Assembly: GCA_038087015.1 (NCBI GenBank)
Contig: JASBNA010000003.1
Location: 1,364,001-1,428,000, forward strand
Reading direction: 5' to 3'
DNA from: Cerrena zonata
Lineage: Eukaryota > Basidiomycota > Agaricomycetes > Polyporales > Cerrenaceae
DNA: 64,000 nt
A program made the translations under genes and the position numbers. The notes beneath the pieces are model-generated. The model was not told where the DNA came from, did not search any database, and saw only the letters and a program-made list of their open reading frames with translations. Within the stretch, counting starts at the first letter, position 1. The number at the start of each line of letters is the position of its first letter. Below, piece after piece: positions 56,464-64,000 of the stretch.

Positions 56464-59093
56464 TCAGACTGCCCATGCATCCAACGCCCTCTTCGCAGCA
56501 ATTGCTACCTGGTTCTCTTCCTTCGTGGCATTCTCTAGAATCTCCCTCAGACTCTCCTTCAAGTGCTGTAAATCTCGAGCCCGATCTTCCGGGACGACAC
56601 CTTTTCTTCCGAGATGTCCGACCAATGCACAAACATTCGCACGGACCTCAGCTGCAATGGGAGGCGAACTCGAACGAAGGATAGCGACAAGTCTGTCCAA
56701 CGCACGTCGGGGTCCAACAATTGGCGAATCGATACCATTACCGGTAAGTGGACCTCCCGCAGAAATAGGTGCAGTTCCGCCCCTTGCACTCATTTCTGAT
56801 GGCAGAGGGTTCATGATGGAGTCCAATACAATCACACCTCCGTCCTTATGAGTGCTCATGAGCGTAAGGGCAACGACACCTTCGCTGACCAACATTGGGT
56901 ATTTCTTACTCCGTCCTATCAGTTGTGCGAGCGCAGCGGCACATTGAGGGTTGACGATGAGTTGCATTGCATCTTTTCGCTTTTGAGCGATCGAGGTATC
57001 TTTTTGGTCGTGTGACCAGAGGGTCTTCACCACGTTTACGATTACTCGGGTGCCTTCGCTCTTGACGGCGACAGAATCTGATCGTCGGCCTAGAGCGAGG
57101 ATTTGTTGAAGAGCTGTGGTTGCAGGATCTTGACCGTTTTCAGGAAGCACGATGGCGAAGCAATTTTGGACTGTAGCAAAGCGTAATCAGTATTATTTCG
57201 GATGATATAGTCCATTTAAATGCCTCACTACTAGTATGGCACAGATGTTTTGCGACACCGATCGCGGTAACTTGAACCGTCTCAACCATATCTGCCTTGT
57301 CGCTCCATATTTCTGAAGCAGCCAATTGCTGGATAATACGGGCTTCTCCCAAGATAGGTCGGTTCGACGAGGATTGCGCCAAGTGTTTCAAGAGCCCGAT
57401 GATGCCATGCTTCACCTTGATGTTGAGTTCTGGTGAGAGAACTTCGGCAAGGTCAGGAGCCAGTGATATCGGAGGATTAATAATCGCCGAAGCATGCGCA
57501 TCTACAATAGATTTGCCGTCAACAAAAAAAGTGAGACATGAAAAGAACTGCCAACTTACCTCTACGAACAAGATTACCGAGACTCAGAGTGGAACACATG
57601 ATTAAATCGTCCCGATTCGATTCTCTCAAAGTCTTGTGTGTTCGTAGCCATTGTACCATATGTTGTACAAACTCGCCACCAGGTTTACCTTGATCAACTT
57701 CCGAATCATCCCAAATAACATCGATGTTCTTTTCATCTCCGGCAACTTCCACAATAGATTTGATTATGGCGGCTTTGCAAATGTCAAAAGCCTTCTCCTT
57801 CGCCGCACGTTCCGGATCAGAGTTAGATGGTGATGCTGGACTCGAGGATACCCAATAAGGGGCATAATCTCCGCGGTCAACAAACGTAAGCATATCAGTC
57901 AGACAGGCAACGCCGCCGTGTTCTGCTGGGAATGAGAATCCTCGTGCGAGAGACAATCGGATTTCTTCAACATCCAGAGCGAGGGATTCAAGCAATCCAC
58001 ATGCTTCTCCGAGGATGTCAAAATCAGTTTGAACAAGACTCTTGCGAGAAGACAGGGTAGAGAAGAGAGGGGGAATGGGTGGATACGGCGGGACAAATGC
58101 TGCAAGGGGTCTAACAAGATATGGGAGAGCGTCAGTGGTAAAAGTTTGTCGAGGCGGAAGGTTTCCTCGTGCTAATGTAATAGCATATCGGCGTTACTTG
58201 GAAGTCAAATACAACGAGCTGAGGGCTTACAGGAATCGTCCTCTTCCTCGCGCAGTTCCGAGATGGCGCGCAATGCCCATGCTGCAAGGCTAGACCGTAG
58301 GCTCCATGCTTCGAGGACGGAGGCGGTTTCTGGGTCTTCTGGGTCTTCACTGGGTGTATGGGTTTCGTGTAGCCATGAGCCAGGAGGGTAAATCGCAATA
58401 GTAAGTTTAAGTATGGTGAGAGCGGCTTCTAGTGATACCAGCCGCGTTTGCACAGGCTCTGTTGGGTCATATTAATGTTGAGCCACGCAAAGTTCTCGCG
58501 TTGCTTACCGAAGCCAAGACTAAGATTCAGCAAGGCACCTACACATGTCTTGACAATTCGGAGATCAGGAATGGAGAGGGGTAGAGGGGCTCGGTTGGCA
58601 GGTTCGAGTTCCTCGGCATAGCTCTCTAGGACACAGACTACTGTCTGTGGAAAACCACTTTCAAGTAAGGCGCCTCTGTTTTCATCTGTAGGTGGTTTGT
58701 CGAAATTTAGTCAGTCTTAGGCAGTTTCGGACTTGGAAAATATACGTACCATGGTCCATGCAAAGGTTGGCAGCTACACGAAGTATTTCATTGACAGCAT
58801 TCTTTTGGTCGCCTTCAGGAATAGAGCCATCCACAATAGCGCCTTTCAGAAGAGATGTTAGGGTCTGGGGTAGGAGCGTTCTTCCGAGAGTAGTTTGTTG
58901 TTCGACTAGCTGGCTCTGAGTTAGATCCTTAAAAAGGCCCACGACAGGACTCACTGTCTTTGACTCGTAGGTCATTCGCAAGAGTCTGGGCAGTCGACTC
59001 GATCTCCTTCCATTGGTCGGGTTGATTGAGGGGAAGCTGCGCAAGAAGATCTCCAAGCTTCGAAGCGTTTCGTGAGGTGGACGAGATGCTCAT
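56464..59093 (-). CDS. Armadillo-repeat protein, SmgGDS (RAP1GDS1)-like
   Basis: SmgGDS proteins are ARM-repeat chaperones or exchange factors for prenylated small GTPases. The gene reads from the ATG at 59093 (MSISSTSRNASKLGDLLAQL) to the TGA at 56464-56466 with several introns. The product is helical throughout, with ARM-like blocks such as ILRVAANLCMDHG, LIMCSTLSLGNLVRRDAHAS (across a splice), LNIKVKHGIIGLLKHLAQSS, VQVTAIGVAKHLCHTS and MLVSEGVVALTLMSTHKDGG. The C-terminus reads EENQVAIAAKRALDAWAV. The SLGNLVRRDAHA block resembles the animal SmgGDS repeat that precedes the Ala/Asn-Phe-Ala-Arg-Asn-Asp motif. Assignment to SmgGDS rather than another ARM protein is moderately sure. It lies tail to tail with the opsin-like gene and head to head with ECI. 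Confidence 0.7.
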
Positions 59094-59876
59094 CGTGAAC
59101 AAAAATACAACGTCGATCTCACTGTAATGTGGTGGAGGCGGAGGGTGGGTGGTGGTGGTTAGATGTCAGGACGGAGCTGTACAAGCGTCCTTGATGCACG
59201 GGAGTGGATCACACAATCCCACCGATTGTTGTGAATACTTGTACATCCCTTATCCACCTAGCCATCTTATCGCCAAGAGACGCCTTTTTGGTTGATCTCC
59301 GAGGGCCGAGACTTTTGGTAAACGCGAATTGTAAGTTCACAACCGCCACCGACAAAATCGCTTGTAACATATGGAGTAGAATCTAGTAAGCTCTCTAGAA
59401 ATGAGACTGGGCTTAGAACGCTACATAACCAAACTATTACACAGGTAATGGTCGCCCACAATCTCATAATGATGCATTCCGTGCTTCAGAACTGTCCAAG
59501 TAAGACAGCCGGCGGCACGACGGAACGTGAAGTATTTCTAGAAGCTCTTCATAACTTTCTGTCGACTTGAATTGTAACCGGCCTCATGAGGAGGGACGAG
59601 TCTACAGGACTGTAATAACAAGCACTGCCCTGCCTCGACCTCCTGTCCGTTTCTGCCTTCTTTGGAAAATTGCAATGACGAGAAGAAACCATTCAGGTGA
59701 TCAACTTCGGCGTCATCCCCGGTTATGTGGGGAAGCCTGTTGACCGGAATACTTTGCCGTTTACTGGCACGGGAACGAGCGGATACCCCACACACTCTCT
59801 TGCAATACATATACCCATCCATCAAGAATTTGGCAATGTGAGCTCTCGCAAGTACACTCCTGACCGTCACTTAGCT
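59094..59876. promoter_or_regulatory. Divergent promoter region, SmgGDS-like gene / ECI1
   Basis: 783 bp between two starts. A plus-strand open frame from 59697 runs in frame into the ECI gene, but the sequence before its ATG at 59877 is not conserved in kind, so it is treated as leader. No clear TATA box. Confidence 0.4.
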
Positions 59877-61209
59877 ATGTCTGCATCTACGGTTGAAGTC
59901 GAAATCTCTCAGGGCATAGCGACGATCACATTTAACAGACCAAGGTCTCTAAACGCTATCACCACTGCCGGTATGGAGGTTCGATAACATAGAGATTTAA
60001 ACCTAAAAGCTTAAACCTTGGGATGTCTTCAGACTACAATGCGTTTGCTGAAGCTTTAAGAGAAATCGACAAACGTGACGACGTCATAGCTACTATATGG
60101 CAAGGTTCGTTAGCATCTGAATTCGAGTTTTCATGATATACCGGTGCTGATACTTCTCTTGAATAGCTAAAGGAAGATGGTTCTGCGCGTAAGTGTTATG
60201 AGGAGTCAAACTATGTCCGTGGATCTCACTAGCAAGAACTTGAAGGGGTACAGACGTTTCGGGTTCAGGGTCATTACTATCTGTGCGAGAAACGTTCATG
60301 AACCGGGTAGCAAGAGCTAATACCGACACGAACAGAGCAGTATGTTAGAACCAGTCCGTTCTTATCATGTTTAACAGAAAGCATTGGTGTAGCTATACAC
60401 CCACAGCAAGATTCTTATTGCAGCATTAAACGGGCCTGTAATGGGTCAGTCACTCTCCGTTTATGATGTCTTATAATGATACTCACTTATATTACTTACG
60501 TTGTTAGGTATCGCGGCTGGTGATATCTTATTTTGACTAGTAAGAAGAAATGATTCTAACATACCCAAAGCATTCTTGGGTCAATTCGACTTCATTTATT
60601 CCTTGCCTAACGCATGGTTATCAGTGCCATTTACTTTTATCGGTATGTGGGGCTCCCGTACTACCAGAGACCTCTTTTCATGCATCGCTGATGCTGATAT
60701 TATGGCAGGTATCATCACTGAGGGTGGTTCCAGTGTTTCATTCACCAGACGAAGTAGGTCTTTTTCATCGAGTCAAAGGCAAGTCTAAGTTAACGTGTGT
60801 TGAAGTGGGTGCTGCAAGAGCAAGAGAAGCCTTGATATTCGGAAAGAAGCTCACTTCGGACGTACTCCTGGAATGCGGGTTTGTCAAGTAAGTTGCCGAC
60901 CGAGATGCTACAATTCCCCCTGCTTCAATTCCCCCTGCTTACGCTATGTGTAGCAAAATCTTCCCCGAACAACCCGTCGAGGCATTTCACGCCTCAGTTC
61001 GCGCGCACATTCTTTCGGAGCTTGATGGTCTGGACAAAACCGCGACATTACAGGTCAAGCAACTACTGAAAGCGGGAGAGGCTGCACAGAACGACCCAGA
61101 TGCTACGAACTTGAGGGAAAGTTATGCACAAGCTGAGAGGCTCTCCACGGAAATACCTAAGGAACGATTTGCAAAGCTTGCTAGAAAGGAAATCAAGCAC
61201 AAGCTATAG
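59877..61209 (+). CDS. ECI1: Peroxisomal delta3-delta2-enoyl-CoA isomerase
   Basis: Crotonase-fold enzyme that moves double bonds so unsaturated fatty acids can enter beta-oxidation in peroxisomes. It starts at the ATG at 59877 (MSASTVEVEISQGIATITF) with NRPRSLNAITTAG next. Many short exons rebuild WFCAGTDVSGSGSLLSVRE (first oxyanion-hole loop), RVARANTDTNRALYTHSKIL, IAALNGPVMGIAAAFLGQFD (second), FIYSLPNAWLSVPFTFIGII and the catalytic Glu in TEGGSSVSFTRRMG. One exon is only 12 nt (60508-60519, coding the G-I-A-A junction). The C-terminal half has RESYAQAERLSTEIPKERFA and ends KEIKHKL; HKL is a PTS1-like signal (yeast Eci1 ends HRL). No broken frame is needed. One intron (60889-60953) has a duplicated pyrimidine-rich 15-mer. 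Confidence 0.9.
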
Positions 61210-62075
61210 TCGGGCTAAAGTTCGTACCATACAATAGTAAGGTTGTTGCTTGAATTCAAGCAGGTCATGGTGTTAGTCAGTAAGAATGCTCCGAAGAGCC
61301 TGGACTTGATACTTTTGGTTCCGTGGCCATGAATAGCCCGATAGAGCATTTCCAAGAGTGTTAGGCAGCGCTCTGTATGACAGGAGCACATGTTACGCCG
61401 GTCACCAGCTAGTCAAATACGCAAACTTTGTTAGTATCGCCTGCGGTACCTCATATCGTGAACTGGCAGACGAGGACGAGCAGCATTTAGCGTCAAACCA
61501 ATCGCAGTATCTATCTTTGTTTTTTGGGGTATGCCGATCGCTCGCTCAGCGCTGGTTCCGTTTTCGTCCATTTGGGGAGCGGAAGAGGTGTTAACAGAGT
61601 GTTTGTCTCTGGCTGTGCAGCCGTCAGGCCCCTGTCTACCCCTGTACTTGGCTGGTCCTAGCCCGGATTGAGTAGTACCGAGCACAAACATAGCAGCTCT
61701 TGAGTCTCTCAGTCGACTTTGTGGCAAAGGAATAAGATCGATCATTGGGTTTACGCGTAAACATAGCTTGGCAAAATACTTCTTGAACGCTTACCACAAC
61801 GTCCTTTTTGGATTTCGCTATCTCGACAGATTCTTTACGCCCCCACTATTTTTTGCGGATCTGAGGGTCGTAACGATTCTGGGTGCGAGATCTCTTGGCA
61901 GGAGTCTACCCGCTGTCGGAATGATCGTGATGGCGCTTTCCATACTTAAAATTGCGCCAAACAAGTAGAACAGCTTTCTTATCTCCTTTCCTCCATCTTC
62001 TGGCTTTCCCCCTTGTCTCTCGCTGCTCTCTGTCAGACATTCTTTAGCGTACAGAGAGTCCTGGACAACGAGAAG
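61210..62075. promoter_or_regulatory. Upstream region of the amino-acid permease gene
   Basis: 866 bp between ECI1 and the permease, both on the plus strand. The last 100 bp are C/T-rich (61980-62040), as often found before a basidiomycete start site. No recognised protein. Confidence 0.4.
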
Positions 62076-64000
62076 ATGGTTGATTTCGAGAAACACCCTT
62101 CGGTGTCCTCGTCAATCGAGAAGAATGTCAATGTACAGGAGACCCAAGATGATAGTTCACCCTACCACAAGGAAGAGCTCCTGGATCCTTCCAAGGAGGA
62201 TACTCTCCATCGAGGTCTCTCTGCTCGACAGATTTCTATGATTGCAGTACGTCCCCCTCAGAGTCTTGTCGCTGTATGCTTGCTCATGAGACGCTCCTCA
62301 TAAAGCTTGGCGGTGCTGTAGGAACTGGTCTTATCATTGGTTCAGGTACTGCGCTCGTACGAGGCGGTCCTTTGGGTATCTTTTTGGGATACAGTTTCGT
62401 CGGGATGGTCTGTTACATGGTATGTCTTAATACAAAAAATACGGCACACCCAATTGCTGACTGTCTGCTTTTCTAGGTAATGGTGTCACTTGGCGAGATG
62501 GCTGCCTATCTTCCTCACAAGAAAGGTTTCCCTGGATATGCTACTCGTTTTGTTGACCCTGCTTTCGGATTTGCCCTTGGTTGGAACTATCTCTTGAAGT
62601 ACACCTTACCCTTTCCAAACTCACAACGGGCTCTGACGACTTCCCTTTAGGTACCTGATTGTCACACCGAATAACATCAATGCTGCCGGTGTCGTTATTC
62701 AATATTGGACTCAAAAGGTTCACATTGCCGTTTGGATGGGTGAGTCTCACGTAGAAAAAAACCGTAACATAACGACTTACAGGATGATTTACAGTTATCT
62801 TCATTGCATTCAGTGAGTTTCCTAGATCACAGCATATTCATGCATTATGTTGATTCCCCAAACAGTTTTCCTCGTCAATTTGCTCGGAGTCCGTGTTTTC
62901 GGAGAACTCGAATTCTGGTTCAGTAGTATCAAAGTCGTCACTCTCGTCGGTCTCCTCATCATGGGTATCGTTATTGACTTGGGAGGAAACCCCAAACATG
63001 ATCGCATCGGGTTCCGCTACTGGCAACCTCCTAACGGCCCCATGGGACACTATCTCAAAGCTAAGGTCCAGGACGAATCAACCTCAATTTTCCTCGGGTT
63101 CTGGAGCACACTCATCAATGCTTTGTTCGCTTACATCGGAACTGAGCTCATTGGTGTAACCGTCGGCGAGGCACAGGCACCACGAAAAAATATTCCTATC
63201 GCCATCAGGCGTACATTTTTCCGTATCGTTGTCTTCTATATTGGTGGCGTTTTCGTCATTGGCTTGGTCGTCCCTAGTACCGACTCGTCTCTGTTCACTG
63301 CTAGCAAGGCTAAGACCGGAGCCGCTGCTTCTCCCTTCGTTGTTGGTACGTACAATCTCGACGGCCCGTGAGAGTGCTATACTGATAGGCGAACTTCAGC
63401 CACAACACTTGTTGGTATCAAGGTTCTCAACCATGTCATCAATGCCGCTATCTTGCTTTTCGTGATGAGTGCAGCCAACTCCGATCTGTACATCGGCTCT
63501 CGTACTCTCTACGGTCTTGCTGTTGAGGGCAAGGCCCCCAAGATCTTCGCTCGTGTCAACCGCCTCGGTGTACCATACCCTGCCCTCATTCTTTGCACGG
63601 CATTCTGTGGCCTCGTCTTCTTGAATGTCTCGTCGAGCAGCGCGAAAGGTACTTCATTATGCTATGATCAACCGGGAAGAAATACTGATATACAAGTTTC
63701 ACAGTGTTTACCTGGTTCGTCAACTTGGTATCTACGTGAGTACCAGAGACTTCTTGCTTATGGTGAATATTCTAAGTTATACCCTTTAGATTTGGTGCGA
63801 TCACATGGATGTGTATCTGTTACACCCATATGTACGTTTTCAATGTTTCTACCCTCACATTCACAATAACTGATGGTCCCCTAGTCGTTTCATGAAAGCA
63901 CTAAAGGCACAGGGAATTGCTCGAGAAACGCTTCCCTACATGGCACCATTCCAACCCTACGGTTCATGGTTTGCCTTAATCGCAACCGGAATTATCACTA
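62076..64000 (+). CDS. Amino-acid permease (YAT/APC family), partial
   Basis: Plasma-membrane proton-coupled amino-acid transporter; the C-terminal helices lie beyond the window. Start at the ATG at 62076 (MVDFEKHPSVSSSIEKN), with a cytosolic N-tail holding LHRGLSARQISMIA directly before helix 1 (GGAVGTGLIIGSGTALVRGG), which carries the APC substrate-binding GTG/GSG turns. Then VMVSLGEMAAYLPHKKGFPG, FALGWNYLLKYLIVTPNNIN, FLVNLLGVRVFGELEFWFSS, ALFAYIGTELIGVTVGEAQA and PRKNIPIAIRRTFFRIVVFY, all standard for YAT permeases. Further helices follow to SWFALIATGIIT at the edge. One exon, 62795-62812, is only 18 nt and codes part of a membrane helix (VIFIAFI). No lesion was seen in the visible part. 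Confidence 0.92.

Noticed and set aside
59877..61209. Enoyl-CoA isomerase as a pseudogene
   Set aside because: The raw frames look broken, but consistent short introns and one 12-nt exon restore the complete family sequence without any repair.
1..64000. CRISPR array, rRNA genes, integrated virus
   Set aside because: No regularly spaced repeats, no rRNA-like sequence, and no viral gene set were seen on either strand.

Overview
The window looks like ordinary nuclear chromosome from a filamentous basidiomycete, probably an Agaricomycete. Genes are dense and cut by many short introns (about 50-60 nt, GT...AG). The gene content fits mushroom-forming fungi: DUF4436 membrane protein, seven-helix proteins with an 'LAPWDH' motif, an opsin-like protein, a kynureninase/O-methyltransferase pair, a YAT-type permease and a DDE-transposase-like zinc-ribbon protein. 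The species cannot be named from sequence alone. I rebuilt gene models by joining exons by eye with splice signals and family conservation, so internal boundaries are manual predictions.

Layout, left to right. 1-3329 (-): transposase-like gene running off the left edge. 3600-4284 (-): two-exon hypothetical. 4285-6524: gene-poor, with a degenerate tRNA-like sequence. 6525-7979 (+): DUF4436 protein. 8354-11471 (-): APC5. 11728-14630 (+): NOC3, sharing a 256-bp divergent promoter with APC5. 15199-17075 (-): TEA/ATTS transcription factor. 18277-20710 (+): VPS23/TSG101. 22435-25415 (-): Heh1/Src1 inner-nuclear-membrane protein. 25717-27467 (-): sulfide:quinone oxidoreductase. 28767-30206 (+): Mso1-like protein. 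31503-32976 (+): secreted, probably GPI-anchored cupredoxin. 33655-34751 (-): O-methyltransferase. 35186-36875 (-): kynureninase. 37465-38808 (+): Nepro/RMP1-like protein. 39575-40964 (-): seven-TM protein. 42212-44228 (-): cytochrome P450. 46223-48805 (+): AP-1 beta-adaptin. 48966-50016 (-): OTU deubiquitinase. 52367-53868 (-): pirin. 55037-56109 (+): opsin-related protein without the retinal lysine. 56464-59093 (-): SmgGDS-like ARM protein. 59877-61209 (+): peroxisomal enoyl-CoA isomerase. 62076-64000 (+): amino-acid permease cut by the right edge.

Most genes are unrelated housekeeping functions: cell cycle, ribosome assembly, ESCRT-I and clathrin-adaptor trafficking, nuclear envelope, sulfide oxidation, tryptophan catabolism, fatty-acid oxidation and amino-acid uptake. 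The only pair that might share a pathway is kynureninase and the O-methyltransferase. I see no CRISPR array, no intact transposon with visible ends, no rDNA and no convincing new multi-gene system. The most unusual direct observations are three microexons (12, 12 and 18 nt) in three unrelated genes, a retinal-less opsin homologue, a pirin with an optional N-terminal membrane segment, and several unassigned stretches.
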